Positions 47,846-58,112 of a stretch of DNA of 64,000 nucleotides are shown here, one piece after another. This DNA comes from an uncultured Prochlorococcus sp. GTDB taxonomy: Bacteria > Cyanobacteriota > Cyanobacteriia > PCC-6307 > Cyanobiaceae. Under the pieces are notes generated by a model. That model had not been told where the DNA came from, ran no database searches, and saw only the letters and a list, made by a program, of their open reading frames with translations. The translations under genes were made by a program, and so were the position numbers. Every line of letters begins with the position of its first letter. The stretch's first letter is position 1. The stretch is taken from NCBI GenBank assembly GCA_902536545.1, contig CACAXS010000003.1, positions 1 through 64,000 of the forward strand, written 5' to 3'.

Positions 47846-48943
47846 ATGAGTAGTAGTTTTGGAAAAATTTTTCGTGTTAGTACTTTTGGAGAATCACACG
47901 GTGGTGCAGTAGGAGTTATCCTTGATGGATGTCCCCCTAAGTTAAAAGTAGATATAAATCTGATACAAAATGAATTAGATAGGCGAAGGCCTGGCCAAAG
48001 TGACATTACAACACCCAGAAATGAAGAAGATAAAATTGAAATATTAAGTGGGATAAAGGAAGGGTTAACACTTGGAACTCCAATAGCGATGTTGGTAAGA
48101 AACAAGGATCAAAGACCAGGAGATTATGATAATTTGGAGCAAGTATTTAGACCTTCTCATGCAGATGGTACATATCATCTGAAATATGGAATTCAAGCAA
48201 ATTCTGGTGGTGGAAGAGCCTCTGCAAGAGAAACAATTGGGAGAGTCGCTGCTGGTGCTGTAGCAAAACAATTATTAAAAAACTTCTGTAACACTGAAAT
48301 ACTATCTTGGGTAAAGCGTATACATGATATTGATTCTGATATAAATAAAGAAAAGATTTCTCTCAACAAAATAGATTCTAATATTGTTAGATGTCCTGAT
48401 GAAGAGGTATCAGCAGTAATGATAGAGAGAATTAAGCAATTAAAGCGTCAAGGAGACTCTTGTGGAGGTGTTATTGAATGTTTAGTAAAAAATGCCCCTT
48501 CTGGTCTTGGAATGCCTGTTTTTGATAAATTAGAAGCTGATTTAGCGAAGGCTTTGATGTCTTTACCTGCCACGAAAGGTTTTGAAATAGGTTCAGGTTT
48601 CTCTGGAACTTATTTAAAAGGCAGCGAACATAATGATGCCTTCATTAAATCTGATGATATTAGGAAGTTAAGAACAATATCTAATAATTCAGGCGGTATA
48701 CAGGGAGGAATAAGTAATGGCGAAAATATTGAAATGAAGATAGCTTTTAAACCTACAGCAACTATTGGGAAAGAACAGAAAACAGTAAATGCTGAAGGAA
48801 AAGAAGTTTTGATGAAAGCAAAAGGGAGACATGATCCATGTGTTCTACCAAGAGCAGTTCCTATGGTTGATGCTATGGTGGCTTTAGTACTTGTTGATCA
48901 TTTACTGCTGAATCAAGCTCAATGTGGCTTGATCGATAATTAG
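47846..48943 (+). CDS. aroC: Chorismate synthase
   Basis: A 365-residue enzyme with [73 protein letters not shown] and the C-terminal [26 protein letters not shown], all family signatures. It forms chorismate from EPSP with reduced FMN and so feeds menF and pabA elsewhere in the window. The ATG at 47846 gives the expected [19 protein letters not shown]. Confidence 0.97.
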   Translation: MSSSFGKIFRVSTFGESHGGAVGVILDGCPPKLKVDINLIQNELDRRRPGQSDITTPRNEEDKIEILSGIKEGLTLGTPIAMLVRNKDQRPGDYDNLEQVFRPSHADGTYHLKYGIQANSGGGRASARETIGRVAAGAVAKQLLKNFCNTEILSWVKRIHDIDSDINKEKISLNKIDSNIVRCPDEEVSAVMIERIKQLKRQGDSCGGVIECLVKNAPSGLGMPVFDKLEADLAKALMSLPATKGFEIGSGFSGTYLKGSEHNDAFIKSDDIRKLRTISNNSGGIQGGISNGENIEMKIAFKPTATIGKEQKTVNAEGKEVLMKAKGRHDPCVLPRAVPMVDAMVALVLVDHLLLNQAQCGLIDN

Positions 48944-48977
48944 TAGTTTTGTTAAATTAATTATATTTATATTTGAT

Positions 48978-49604
48978 TTAATTATTTTTGAGCCACTCAT
49001 ACATTTTTGGATCAAATTTTTTTTTAATAATACCTTTATTTCCAATCACTATTGCTTTATATCCTAAAGATTTATAAGTTTTAACATCATTTATTGATAG
49101 GCCTCCAGCAGCAATGAAATCAATACTTTCAAAGTTGAGTATATCTATGGAACTAGCTTTACTTTTTATTGGATAAATTTTGATAATGTTGCAATTTAAA
49201 TTTATCGCTTCCTCAAGATCTTTTAAATTTTTAATTCCAGGAATTAATAAATAATTTTTTGACTTCGAATAATTGAAAAGATCTTTATCCCAAAATTTCA
49301 TCATAGAAAAATTTAATCCAATTTTTAATGAATCTTCTATTGATTGCTTATTAACTATTGAAGCAGAGCCTAAATTAATTCTTGGAAAATTGAGTTTGAT
49401 TTCGGATACAAAATTCGACCACTTTTTATTGTTTGACCAACTTATTTCAATATTCTTTAGACCTAATTTTACTAAGTTTCCTAATTCTTCAAAAAATGAA
49501 TTTCTTAAAGAAGTATTTGAGTAAATATTATCTTCCGGTTTTAAGAGTAAAAAAAAAGATTCTTTTAGCAGCAAATCAGAAAAGGTATCTTTTTTAATAT
49601 TCAT
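48978..49604 (-). CDS. eda: KDPG/KHG aldolase-like TIM-barrel protein
   Basis: A 208-residue protein resembling 2-keto-3-deoxy-6-phosphogluconate aldolase. GLKNIEISWSNNKKW is near the substrate glutamate, GSASIVNKQSIEDSLKIG the second strand, and IIKIYPIKSKASSID holds the candidate Schiff-base lysine; IDFIAAGGLSINDVKTYKSLGYKAIVIG binds phosphate. The usual KFFPA is altered to KIYPI, so the substrate may differ. It lies 18 bases after ftsH and is probably co-transcribed. Confidence 0.8.
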   Translation of the reverse strand: MNIKKDTFSDLLLKESFFLLLKPEDNIYSNTSLRNSFFEELGNLVKLGLKNIEISWSNNKKWSNFVSEIKLNFPRINLGSASIVNKQSIEDSLKIGLNFSMMKFWDKDLFNYSKSKNYLLIPGIKNLKDLEEAINLNCNIIKIYPIKSKASSIDILNFESIDFIAAGGLSINDVKTYKSLGYKAIVIGNKGIIKKKFDPKMYEWLKNN

Positions 49605-49622
49605 AGAATATTTATTTTTAAA

Positions 49623-51476
49623 CTAGATATAATTTGCTACTTTAACTTCTGATCGGTTGAGCAAATCTTGGATATCTTCAGTGTCTATAGTTTCTCTTTC
49701 AATTAACATTTGAGCCATCTCGTCAAGAACAGCTCTATTATCTGATAAAACTTTTGTAGCTCTTTTATAGGCAACATCGACAAGTTCTGAAACCTCTACA
49801 TCAATTGTTGCGGCTGTGTCTTCAGAGAAGTCTCTTGTAGAACTCATATCTCTTCCAAGAAACATTCCTCCTTGAGATTGACCTAGAGCTACTGGGCCTA
49901 TTTTGTCACTCATACCAAATTTAGTAATCATTTGTCTTGCTACATTGGCAACTTGTTGTAAATCATTTGAAGCTCCGGTTGTTACCTCTTCTTCGCCATA
50001 GACTATTTCCTCAGCTACTCTTCCACCAAGAGCTACAGCCATTTGATTTTGAAGATAAGAACGAGAATAAAGACCAGATTCCATTCTTTCTTCACTTGGA
50101 GTAAAGAAAGTTAAACCTCCAGCTTGACCTCTAGGAATTATTGAAACTTTTGCTACGGGATCATAATCAGGCATTAATGCTCCAACGAGTGCATGTCCAG
50201 CTTCGTGATAAGCAACTAATTCTTTTTTCTTATTACTCATTACTCTATCTTTCTTTTCTGGACCTGCCATAACTCTTTCAATGGCATCACCCACTTCATC
50301 ATTACTTACTTTATCTAAATCTTTTCTAGCTGCTAGTATTGCTGCTTCATTTAGAAGATTAGCTAAATCCGCACCAGTAAATCCGGGAGTCCTTCTAGCG
50401 ACTTTATCTAAATCAACGTCTTTTGAAAGAGTTTTATCTTTCGCATGAACATTTAATATCTGTAATCTTCCAGCGTAATCTGGTCTATCTACTGTCACCT
50501 GTCTATCAAATCTTCCAGGGCGCATTAAAGCTGAATCTAAGACATCTGGTCTGTTTGTTGCAGCAACTATTATTATTCCTGAATTACCTTCGAAACCATC
50601 CATTTCTGTTAGGAGTTGATTTAATGTTTGTTCCCTTTCATCATTTCCTCCTCCCATACCAGCACCTCTTTGTCTACCAACAGCATCTATCTCGTCAATA
50701 AAAACAATACAAGGAGCATTCTTTTTAGCTTGTTCAAAAAGATCTCTAACTCTGCTAGCTCCAACTCCTACAAACATCTCTACAAATTCTGAACCAGATA
50801 TTGAGAAAAAAGGTACACCTGCCTCTCCAGCAACTGCTTTTGCTAGCAATGTTTTTCCTGTACCAGGTGGGCCAACAAGAAGAACACCTTTGGGAATTTT
50901 TGCTCCGACTGCAGTAAATCTATCTGGACTCTTAAGAAAATCTACAACTTCTGTGAGTTCTAATTTTGCACCTTCAACACCAGCAACATCTGAAAAAGTT
51001 ACTTGTGTAGATGGTTCCATTTGTAGTCTAGCTTTGCTCTTGCCAAAACTCATGGCAGGGTTACCACCTCCAGCATTCCCGCTTTGGGATCTTCTGAAAA
51101 GTAAAAATAGGCCTCCAATCAAAAGTACTGGGAAAATCAAGCTACTTAAAGCCTGTTGCCATGGATTTGATAATTTTGTGGGGGTTACAGCTATATCTAC
51201 ATTATTTTCAGTCAGTATTTTTAATAAATCTTTATCAGGGGCTAAATTAACTTCAGACCTGCTACCATCATTTTCAACAACTTGAGCTGTGGCATTATCT
51301 GGAGATATTAGGACTCTACTGATTTCTTTATCTTGGACTGCCTCTATAAAATCACTATATCTCAAGGTTTTTGTAGAACTTTCAGGACTAGGTTTATCAA
51401 AAACTGAAGTACCAATGAAAATTACAGTAATAACAGCTAGGACATAGAGTCCTACGTTTCTCCAACGTTTGTTCAC
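49623..51476 (-). CDS. ftsH: ATP-dependent zinc metalloprotease FtsH
   Basis: A 617-residue protein. Two N-terminal transmembrane helices (about 8-24 and 108-127) flank a lumenal/periplasmic domain. The AAA+ module has GPPGTGKT at 202-209, [15 protein letters not shown] and the SRH block [20 protein letters not shown]. The protease has HEAGH near residue 425 with a downstream Asp in the LPDY/AEEIVYG region. Thylakoid FtsH degrades photodamaged D1 during PSII repair, which fits psbA and psbO nearby. It follows sat on the same strand. Confidence 0.96.
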   Translation of the reverse strand: MNKRWRNVGLYVLAVITVIFIGTSVFDKPSPESSTKTLRYSDFIEAVQDKEISRVLISPDNATAQVVENDGSRSEVNLAPDKDLLKILTENNVDIAVTPTKLSNPWQQALSSLIFPVLLIGGLFLLFRRSQSGNAGGGNPAMSFGKSKARLQMEPSTQVTFSDVAGVEGAKLELTEVVDFLKSPDRFTAVGAKIPKGVLLVGPPGTGKTLLAKAVAGEAGVPFFSISGSEFVEMFVGVGASRVRDLFEQAKKNAPCIVFIDEIDAVGRQRGAGMGGGNDEREQTLNQLLTEMDGFEGNSGIIIVAATNRPDVLDSALMRPGRFDRQVTVDRPDYAGRLQILNVHAKDKTLSKDVDLDKVARRTPGFTGADLANLLNEAAILAARKDLDKVSNDEVGDAIERVMAGPEKKDRVMSNKKKELVAYHEAGHALVGALMPDYDPVAKVSIIPRGQAGGLTFFTPSEERMESGLYSRSYLQNQMAVALGGRVAEEIVYGEEEVTTGASNDLQQVANVARQMITKFGMSDKIGPVALGQSQGGMFLGRDMSSTRDFSEDTAATIDVEVSELVDVAYKRATKVLSDNRAVLDEMAQMLIERETIDTEDIQDLLNRSEVKVANYI

Positions 51477-51522
51477 GATAAAAATTCTTTAATAGATCTA
51501 TAATACTAATAATAAACTAATA

Positions 51523-52698
51523 TTAAGAGCGTCTTAGAACATCCACTACACTTTTAAATGCAAACCATTCAGGAATTGGTTCGCCATTCCTCAATTTCTT
51601 TCTAAATTCAGTACCACTAAGTTTCATAATTTTATAATTAAATTCTTTAGCTTCTTCAGCTGTTATATATCCTTTTTCCTTCGTATAAACTAAATTTTTT
51701 GAGGGAACTGTTTGCATCATCAATTCATCTGCACACTTATTCGCAAAATTCTGGGCGTCATATGGGCCATAAAAATCTTCACCAGTTGATGAAGACTTAC
51801 AACCAGCCATATCTCTACCAATAATAAAATGGGTGCAGCCATAATTTCTTCTGATTATCATATGTTGAAGAGCTTCTCTTGGACCTGCCATATGCATTGA
51901 ATAAGGTAAAAAAGCCCATTTTATTCTTTCATCAGATATTTCCTCTTCTAATTCTTTATAGGTCAAATATCTAACTATTCCAGGGATATCATCTTGTTGA
52001 GTTGGCCCACAAGTTGGATGAACTAAAACAACTGAGTTAGAGGAGACATTATCTGAGAGTAAGGCATTAGTGAATAATTCATAATGTGCTCTATGAATTG
52101 GATTTCTGCATTGAAATGCAACTACATCATGATTTGATGGCAATGTAGATCTAACCTCTTCTGGAGTTTTGCAGGGGAATTCTCTAAATGGTAGTTCGAA
52201 ACCATAAACTTTTCCTCCTATATAAAATCTCCCTCTCTCGTTAAAAATCATCTTAACAGCAGGATGATCTAAAGAATTAGTACCATAACAAAGTTCAGCT
52301 TCTAAGGATTTATTAGGCTCCCATTTAGAGCTAACTTCTAAAACTGCTATTTTTTGTTTTTTATAAGTAAGCAATATTGTCTCTCCAGCTTTTACTTTTT
52401 CATTTTTTGAATCAAATACAATAGGCAAGCCAAATAGCAACCCGTTTGCATCTCTATTATTTTTAATTACCGAATTGTAGTTATTTTCATCCATAAAACC
52501 TTCTAATGGAGAAAAAGCTCCAACCATCAAAAGTTCTACATCGCATGCATTTCTCTCGCTACATTCAAACTCATAAGTAGCTTTAGAGATAAGATCAATT
52601 TTAAGGTTTTTATCTTTGATAATTAAATTTTTTAGTTCCCCTCCATAAGGTGGTATTAGTCCATCAGAATCTGTTTTAGTTTTTTGTTGTAATTCCAT
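51523..52698 (-). CDS. sat: ATP sulfurylase
   Basis: A 391-residue monofunctional ATP sulfurylase. It has the QCRNPIHRAHYEL nucleotide-binding motif near residue 200, HPTCGPTQQDDIPG and IIGRDMAGCKSSSTGEDFYGPYDAQ. There is no fused APS kinase domain. It activates sulfate to APS, the first step of assimilatory sulfate reduction. It lies 46 bases upstream of ftsH and behind the psbO terminator. Confidence 0.96.
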   Translation of the reverse strand: MELQQKTKTDSDGLIPPYGGELKNLIIKDKNLKIDLISKATYEFECSERNACDVELLMVGAFSPLEGFMDENNYNSVIKNNRDANGLLFGLPIVFDSKNEKVKAGETILLTYKKQKIAVLEVSSKWEPNKSLEAELCYGTNSLDHPAVKMIFNERGRFYIGGKVYGFELPFREFPCKTPEEVRSTLPSNHDVVAFQCRNPIHRAHYELFTNALLSDNVSSNSVVLVHPTCGPTQQDDIPGIVRYLTYKELEEEISDERIKWAFLPYSMHMAGPREALQHMIIRRNYGCTHFIIGRDMAGCKSSSTGEDFYGPYDAQNFANKCADELMMQTVPSKNLVYTKEKGYITAEEAKEFNYKIMKLSGTEFRKKLRNGEPIPEWFAFKSVVDVLRRS

Positions 52699-52729
52699 TT
52701 TTTAAATTGATAAAGAAAAATTTTGAAAA

Positions 52730-52757
52730 AAAAAGAGGGGTTTAACCCCCTTTTTTT
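52730..52757 (-). terminator. psbO terminator
   Basis: On the minus strand AAAAAAAGGGGG, a TTAAA loop, then CCCCTC and a T-run; the GGGG/CCCC core is at 52746-52749 and 52737-52740. It lies 13 bases after the psbO stop and before the sat start. Confidence 0.88.
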
Positions 52758-52769
52758 CTTAAATAGGAT

Positions 52770-53564
52770 TTATGCCTTTCTTCCGTAAAGCTCCCCAATT
52801 ATTTTTACATCAAGTGGATCTTTTGAACCCATATCTGTATCTGAAGGTTGGATAGCTTCAAAAGTACCGGCAAATTCGTCTGTGTCAGAATCTACATTGT
52901 TAATTGAAAGAGTAATAACGCCAGTGCCGTTTACATCAACTTTAATATTTTCTTTTGCAAGTTCTTCGTCATCTCCTCCTAATGCAACTAAACCTTGAGC
53001 ATATTCAACACCAGTGTTTTTAGCTCTTGCCTTGGGATCTAGAAAATCACCAGTTCTGTAGTTAGGTGTAAATGTTGAACCACTAACCTCAGTGCCTGGC
53101 TCAATAGATGAAGGTAAATCAGCTGTAAGATCTTTTGCTGAGAATGCAAATGGCACCTCTAAACCACCAGGAGTTAATACAGTAATAAGTTGAAAATCAA
53201 TTCCACCTTTTTCGGTGAAAGTTCCTGAATCTATATCTCCATAAACTTCTGTCACTGTGGTGTTATTTCTAGGACTAATAATTTTGGTAGAAACAAATTC
53301 TGCAGCTTTTCTTTTTGTCCCTGGCACTTTTACATAAACTTCTGTTGGATGCATACATATTCCTTTAAGGCTATCTCCATTTCCTAGAGATATTGATCCG
53401 ACAAGAGTTGAGTCTAAAGTAGGGCAATCATTAGCTTTTCCTGTGTTAACAACATCTGTGAATTGTGCATTTCCTCTTTCAGAAAAAGCAAATGTTTTAA
53501 CAGGTACGAAGGCAATAGTTATACAAATTGAAATAACAAAAGCTAAGAAAGAACGAATTCTCAT
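52770..53564 (-). CDS. psbO: Photosystem II manganese-stabilising protein PsbO
   Basis: Read from ATG 53564 the gene encodes 264 residues, the usual PsbO precursor length. An upstream ATG at 53609 would add 15 residues ahead of the signal peptide and is unlikely. Residues about 3-27 (RIRSFLAFVISICITIAFVPVKTFAF) form a signal peptide. The mature chain has the conserved cysteine pair (KANDCPTL and GICMHPTEVYVKVPG), and ends in DVKIIGELYGRKA. It shields the oxygen-evolving Mn cluster on the lumenal side. A strong terminator follows. Confidence 0.97.
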   Translation of the reverse strand: MRIRSFLAFVISICITIAFVPVKTFAFSERGNAQFTDVVNTGKANDCPTLDSTLVGSISLGNGDSLKGICMHPTEVYVKVPGTKRKAAEFVSTKIISPRNNTTVTEVYGDIDSGTFTEKGGIDFQLITVLTPGGLEVPFAFSAKDLTADLPSSIEPGTEVSGSTFTPNYRTGDFLDPKARAKNTGVEYAQGLVALGGDDEELAKENIKVDVNGTGVITLSINNVDSDTDEFAGTFEAIQPSDTDMGSKDPLDVKIIGELYGRKA

Positions 53565-53787
53565 AATTAAAGTTGCAGTAAAGTTCTGTGACGATAGATT
53601 AAAGGTCATCTAAATAGTTCAGTACGGATATTACAAGGGAAAGGACTATAAAAGATAGGACTTTTAAATCCTCGAAACAACCCGTAGCTTTTTAGATTTT
53701 AAAAAACTGGAATTATTGTAAGCTATCACATTATTTTTAATGATTAAGATTACAAAAAAATACAAATTAAAAATTTTTTTTATTTTT

Positions 53788-55035
53788 TTATGAAATAATT
53801 TTGGTTATTAATTTATTTGCTAAATCAATTTTTGATGTTTTGTTAATGTAGTGTTCCCTATTGTTCGTATCAAATAGCCAACCTTCATTTTGTGCCAAAA
53901 AGCCAAATCCTTGGCCTTCAAGATCAATTGGATTTGCGAATAGATAATCACAACCCTTCTGGAAAATCTTTTCTTTAATTGTTATTCGTGCTTCTTCGAT
54001 AGATCCTGTAAAAGCACAAAAGCCTACAAAAACTTGGTTATCTTTTTTTGATTTACTAATTGTTTTTAAAATATCTGGGACTAGCTCAAAGTTTTTATTC
54101 AAATGATCATTAATTTCATTTTTTGGAATTTTAGCTGAAGTATCAGAGATTATCTTGAAATCAGATACTGCTGCATTCATGAAAAAATAATCACAATTTG
54201 ATATTTCATTATTAAGTGCCCTAATTAAATCAATACTAGTTTCAATTTCATATCTTTTTATTCCATCAGTAAGATGCTTATCGATTTTCAGAGGGCCATG
54301 GACATATTTTACTTGTGCTCCTCTGAACCTCGCTGCTTGAGAAAGAAGTAGGCCCATGGCTCCTGAACTTTTGTTAGTAATGTGTCTTGCCGCGTCAATT
54401 TTCTCTGAGGTGCACCCTCCAGTTATTAAAATTTGTTTATTAAGTAAATCTTTGCGATATTCATTTTGTTTGTGTGAAGCTATAAATTCAAGAGCTAATT
54501 GAATTAGATCATTTGAAGGTATCTTACCAATGCCAATAGCATCACAAGCTAAGAGGCCTTCACTTGGTTGCAAAGACAAAACATTTTCATAATTCTGTAA
54601 ATTCTTATAATTTTTTTGGACAGCTTTATTTAGCCACATTTGTGTATTCATTGCTGGTGCAACAATAATTGGCTTTATATTTGCTAATAAGATGCTTGGG
54701 ATCAATCCCTCTGCATTTCCAGTTACCCATTTTGCTAATGTTGTTGCTGTTAAAGGCGCAATGATTAAAATATCAGCCCAATTACTTAGTTCTATATGAA
54801 GAGGTGTTGATTGACTATTTGACCATTGATCATTTTCTAAAATGCAAGGGTTTCTACTCAAAATAGAGAGAGAAAGAGGCTTTATAAATTTTTCTGCATT
54901 TTTAGATAAAACGCATCTGATTTCATAATTTTCTTTAGCTAATTGGCTAACTAATAATGGAATTCTTACAGCTGCAATACTCCCCGTTATTAATAACAGA
55001 ACCTTTATTTTGGAGTCCTTACTTTTAGTTTTCAT
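53788..55035 (-). CDS. coaBC: Phosphopantothenoylcysteine decarboxylase / synthetase CoaBC
   Basis: A 415-residue fusion. The N-terminal flavoprotein (CoaC) has LLLITGSIAAVRIPLL, SNWADILIIAPLTATTLAKWVTGNAEGL and the substrate-binding APAMNTQMW. The C-terminal CoaB domain has ILITGGCTSEKIDAARHITNKSSGAMG and NAAVSDFK. It performs two consecutive steps of coenzyme A synthesis. The first bases overlap the DUF2555-like gene by 11. Confidence 0.95.
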   Translation of the reverse strand: MKTKSKDSKIKVLLLITGSIAAVRIPLLVSQLAKENYEIRCVLSKNAEKFIKPLSLSILSRNPCILENDQWSNSQSTPLHIELSNWADILIIAPLTATTLAKWVTGNAEGLIPSILLANIKPIIVAPAMNTQMWLNKAVQKNYKNLQNYENVLSLQPSEGLLACDAIGIGKIPSNDLIQLALEFIASHKQNEYRKDLLNKQILITGGCTSEKIDAARHITNKSSGAMGLLLSQAARFRGAQVKYVHGPLKIDKHLTDGIKRYEIETSIDLIRALNNEISNCDYFFMNAAVSDFKIISDTSAKIPKNEINDHLNKNFELVPDILKTISKSKKDNQVFVGFCAFTGSIEEARITIKEKIFQKGCDYLFANPIDLEGQGFGFLAQNEGWLFDTNNREHYINKTSKIDLANKLITKIIS

Positions 55036-55246
55036 CGAAAGGTTCCTGATCGAGAAGATGGAAATAATTAGTTGTTAATTCAGGTCTATTTATTGCAAGA
55101 GCTCTTAATAAGTGCCAATCTTTTAAACCATCAAATGGAGTATTATAGTTATCTTCCTCAAGTCTTTTAGCGAGCTCAAGGGTCATTTCTTCATCAAAAG
55201 AATTTACTAGTTCCTCACTTATTTGATTTTCATAAATGAATTTCAT
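55025..55246 (-). CDS. Small conserved cyanobacterial protein (probably DUF2555)
   Basis: A 73-residue acidic protein when read from ATG 55246 (MKFIYENQIS); a TTG 15 bases upstream is the alternative start. It has the segment EEMTLELAKRLEEDNYNTPFDGLKDWHLLRALAINRPEL and a YFHLLDQEPFDEN tail. It resembles the DUF2555 family found beside coaBC in cyanobacteria; the function is unknown. It overlaps coaBC by 11 bases, so the two are translationally coupled. Confidence 0.78.
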   Translation of the reverse strand: MKFIYENQISEELVNSFDEEMTLELAKRLEEDNYNTPFDGLKDWHLLRALAINRPELTTNYFHLLDQEPFDEN

Positions 55247-55464
55247 ATTGAGTAAAGCCAATATATTCTAATAATAAAGCCTTTAGTAATTATTTAAAAT
55301 TGATATAAATATTAAGTAAATATTTTCAAGGATATGAAAAATTTAAATATTCATAATCTTTTAATTTGTTAATAGGTAATTTATCTTCATTCTCAATCAT
55401 TAATATGCAATCCTTCCTTTTCAAAAATATTCTTTCTTAAGATGTTAATGTCATAATTTATCTC

Positions 55465-55665
55465 ATGTCACAAACCAAAAGAGAGCAAGTCATTAGTCAC
55501 ATACGTTATTTAAGACAAGAGCTCAGAGAAATGCATTTAGGAATAAAAGAAGATGATCTTTTCCCAGAACCAGGCGAGTTGAGAGGATTAATGGCTCAGT
55601 TGGAAGCATTGCTTGAATTAATAGAAGGGAATACTAAAATTCAATCAAACTCTGAAGCGGCTTAG
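55465..55665 (+). CDS. Small helical conserved protein
   Basis: A 66-residue protein with two helical segments, QVISHIRYLRQELREMHLGI and GELRGLMAQLEALLELIEG, separated by DDLFPEPG. It has no cysteine or membrane helix. I recognise it as a type of small protein found in picocyanobacteria but cannot name a family or function. The next gene (DUF565/Ycf20) starts 11 bases later, so the two likely form an operon. The 200-base gap before it carries only the doubtful 24-codon ORF described under findings. Confidence 0.7.
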   Translation: MSQTKREQVISHIRYLRQELREMHLGIKEDDLFPEPGELRGLMAQLEALLELIEGNTKIQSNSEAA

Positions 55666-55676
55666 TTTAATACAAA

Positions 55677-56018
55677 ATGGTTGTTAAACCTCAAAAGACA
55701 AAATTTCAACTAAAGATTGTGGAAAATATTCAAACATTAAGTATTTGGGCTAATAATCCATGGAGAAGATATTCAATTTCATTGATTACACTATTAATTG
55801 GCTACTTCATTGGAAGTTCTCTTGGTATGGTAAGTGCTGTTGTGGAACTCATGGATCCTGTAGCTGCTTTCTTATCAGTAATTTTTATTGAGATTTTAAT
55901 AGTTCTAAGAAGAAATTTTAGATCTGAAAGGAAAAAGAAATTTTTAGTACTTTTTTTAGATTCTCTAAGATTAGGATTATTTTATGGTTTCTTTACAGAA
56001 AGTCTTAAGTTGCTATAA
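55677..56018 (+). CDS. Ycf20-like (DUF565) membrane protein
   Basis: A 113-residue membrane protein. NNPWRRYSISLITLLIGYFIGSSLGMVSAVVELMDPVAA is the typical Ycf20/DUF565 block, with a first helix at about 38-56 and a second at about 65-80. The tail has a Lys/Arg-rich loop (RRNFRSERKKK) and a third hydrophobic stretch. Ycf20 homologs in algae and plants affect non-photochemical quenching or photosynthetic membranes, but a cyanobacterial role is not established. The end is 2 bases from convergent pyrB. Confidence 0.82.
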   Translation: MVVKPQKTKFQLKIVENIQTLSIWANNPWRRYSISLITLLIGYFIGSSLGMVSAVVELMDPVAAFLSVIFIEILIVLRRNFRSERKKKFLVLFLDSLRLGLFYGFFTESLKLL

Positions 56019-56020
56019 AT

Positions 56021-57037
56021 TTATTTGTTGTATTTCTGCAATAGATAAAGCAAAGCCATCCTTATAGGGATACCATTAGAAACTTGATTATTAATTAAGC
56101 AATTAGGATATCGATCTACTATTTTACTACTTATTTCAATATCTCTATTAATGGGACCAGGATGGAGAATTGGAATTTCTTTATTATTCAAAGATAATTT
56201 CTCTGGGGTTAAGCAATAATTAAAACTATATGAATCAATGCTACTAAGCAAATTCTCCATCATTCTCTCTTTCTGAAGTCTTAAAACAATGATCGCATCT
56301 GCAATTTTTATTGACTCTTCCAATGATCTAGAAATTGTTATAGAACCTCTTGATTTAACAGGATCTTCTATATGATTTGGCACAGGAGTTTTAAAAAAAT
56401 TTATAAATTCATCTGGTATTAATGTCTTAGGCCCACATAAGATTATCTCTGCACCGAATGCACTCAAAGCCCAAAGATTAGATCTGGCAACCCTTGAATG
56501 ATTAACGTCTCCAATTATTAAAATCTTTTTGGAATTTAAAACCTCTGGATTCAGTGTTTTTTTGGAAAAGAATTTTATTAATGTATAAATGTCAAGCAAT
56601 CCTTGGCTTGGGTGACTATGTAATCCATCTCCAGCATTAAGAACAGAAGTCTTAGAATTTATTGCATCAAGTTTTTCAGCGATCTCAAAGGTTATGTAAT
56701 TTGATGAATGTCTGATAACTAATGTATCAGCCCCCATAGCAGAATAAGTTATGGCTGTATCAATTATTGTTTCGCCTTTTGTTAAAGAACTAGAGGATGG
56801 AGCAAACGTTTGGACATCAGCAGAAAGCCTTTTTGCTGCAAGCTCAAAACTATTTTTTGTTCTTGTACTAGGTTCAAAAAATAAAGACGTTACCAAAGTC
56901 CCTTGTAAGGCCGGTATCTTTTTTGTTCCTGCATTCTTAAGTGCATCAAATCTATTAGCTAATTCAAATACTGACTCATAATCTTTAATGGAAAAATTAG
57001 CTAGTGTGTGGATATGTTTATGAGGCCAAATTTGCAT
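56021..57037 (-). CDS. pyrB: Aspartate carbamoyltransferase, catalytic subunit
   Basis: A 338-residue transcarbamoylase with the carbamoyl-phosphate motif [31 protein letters not shown] and [11 protein letters not shown]. It catalyses the first committed step of pyrimidine synthesis. No pyrI regulatory chain is nearby. A 20-base gap separates it from the mpg gene upstream. Confidence 0.95.
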   Translation of the reverse strand: MQIWPHKHIHTLANFSIKDYESVFELANRFDALKNAGTKKIPALQGTLVTSLFFEPSTRTKNSFELAAKRLSADVQTFAPSSSSLTKGETIIDTAITYSAMGADTLVIRHSSNYITFEIAEKLDAINSKTSVLNAGDGLHSHPSQGLLDIYTLIKFFSKKTLNPEVLNSKKILIIGDVNHSRVARSNLWALSAFGAEIILCGPKTLIPDEFINFFKTPVPNHIEDPVKSRGSITISRSLEESIKIADAIIVLRLQKERMMENLLSSIDSYSFNYCLTPEKLSLNNKEIPILHPGPINRDIEISSKIVDRYPNCLINNQVSNGIPIRMALLYLLQKYNK

Positions 57038-57057
57038 TACGTTTAAAAAATAAATGA

Positions 57058-57642
57058 TTATTGAAATTTAGGTGTTCTGTCACCTTTTAATCTTTTACTT
57101 ACACTCCTACTATTTTTGAGATACCAACGCCATTTTATATTTTTTGCCTTTGATATGCCAATTCTCGTAGTTTGAATAAGATCTTTTTCTTCTAAAATGG
57201 AGTCTCTTGGAGAAATCCATAAAGAATTGTTATTAAGAACTTCAATTGAGTTAAATGAAATGTCTACGCTGAATGTCTTAGTAACTAGGCCTGGTCCAGA
57301 AGCTAATCTCTCATTCTTTTTAGATATAAAAACTGATCTTATTAATACACCACTCGCAAAATTTTCTTTATCAGTAACTACGTTTAAACAATGATGAATG
57401 CCATAAGATTTGTAAATATAGAATGTGCCAGGTTTGCCAAATAATGATTTGTTTGATTTAGTCATTTTGCGGAAGCCATGACAGGCCTCTTCTTCCTGTG
57501 AATATGCTTCAGTTTCAACAATAACCCCCTTAACTTGATCTATCTCATTATTTTTTTTTATGAGGTGACAGCCTATTAAATCAGGGGCAACAAGTTTAGA
57601 GTGCCGATAAAAAAAATTTTTGGGAAGTAATTCTTCTTCTAT
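57058..57642 (-). CDS. mpg: 3-methyladenine DNA glycosylase (AAG/MPG family) with non-canonical start
   Basis: The frame containing ATG 57465 is open upstream to 57645, and that upstream part encodes essential family sequence: [19 protein letters not shown] and [17 protein letters not shown] (E45 and Y47 match the catalytic Glu and the flipped-base Tyr of human AAG). The ATG at 57465 would delete them. No ATG, GTG or TTG exists in frame upstream, so the start is probably the ATA at 57640-57642, in which case the protein is 194 residues, the family's usual length. Later blocks [18 protein letters not shown] and ASGVLIRSV are normal. An assembly error, or a start-codon mutation, is the alternative. 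Confidence 0.8.
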   Translation of the reverse strand: MEEELLPKNFFYRHSKLVAPDLIGCHLIKKNNEIDQVKGVIVETEAYSQEEEACHGFRKMTKSNKSLFGKPGTFYIYKSYGIHHCLNVVTDKENFASGVLIRSVFISKKNERLASGPGLVTKTFSVDISFNSIEVLNNNSLWISPRDSILEEKDLIQTTRIGISKAKNIKWRWYLKNSRSVSKRLKGDRTPKFQ

Positions 57643-57813
57643 TTTTTCAAAATTTATCTAATAATATATTTAGCTGAGAAAAATAATTAAGGCTATTAAT
57701 TGATATTTATTTTCAAAAAGATGTAATTATTTTTTTAAATTATTTGAAATTCAAAGGATATGTAAATAAGATGTTTTAATAAACTATTATTTAATAAGAA
57801 AGATATTAACGTT

Positions 57814-58107
57814 ATGACAAAAATAACTAAAGAGGAAGTAAAAAAAGTTGCTCATTTAGCGAGATTAGAACTTAACGAGAATGAAATTAATAATCATGCA
57901 GAACAATTAGAAAAGATATTGGATTATGTAAGACAACTTGAAAAAATTGATACAGATGATGTCCCCTCTACAACAAGAGCTATAGAGGTTATAAATGTAT
58001 TTAGAAAAGACGAAAAGAAAAATTATGATTGCAATGAAGAGCTTTTAGAATTGGGTCCATCTAGAGAAGACAAATATTTTAAAGTACCAAAAATTATTAA
58101 TGAATGA
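57814..58107 (+). CDS. gatC: Aspartyl/glutamyl-tRNA amidotransferase subunit C
   Basis: A 97-residue protein starting MTKITKEEVKKVAHLARLELNENEINNHAEQLEKILDYV, the standard GatC helix, with VPSTTRAIEVINVFRKDE and the C-terminal KVPKIINE. It stabilises GatA in the complex that amidates Glu-tRNA-Gln and Asp-tRNA-Asn. A 171-base AT-rich gap upstream, shared with divergent mpg, holds nothing recognisable. The 3' end is 5 bases from convergent crtR. Confidence 0.95.
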   Translation: MTKITKEEVKKVAHLARLELNENEINNHAEQLEKILDYVRQLEKIDTDDVPSTTRAIEVINVFRKDEKKNYDCNEELLELGPSREDKYFKVPKIINE

Positions 58108-58112
58108 ATTAT

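Noticed and set aside
53565..53609. Upstream ATG adding 15 residues to PsbO
   Set aside because: The extra residues would precede a clear signal peptide; the MRIRSFLAFV start gives the normal 264-residue precursor.
57466..57642. Frameshift or pseudogene as the explanation of the mpg 5' end
   Set aside because: The upstream frame is continuous with the downstream one through the A8T5 run and reads as conserved family sequence, so only the initiator codon is abnormal; a disrupted gene is not needed.
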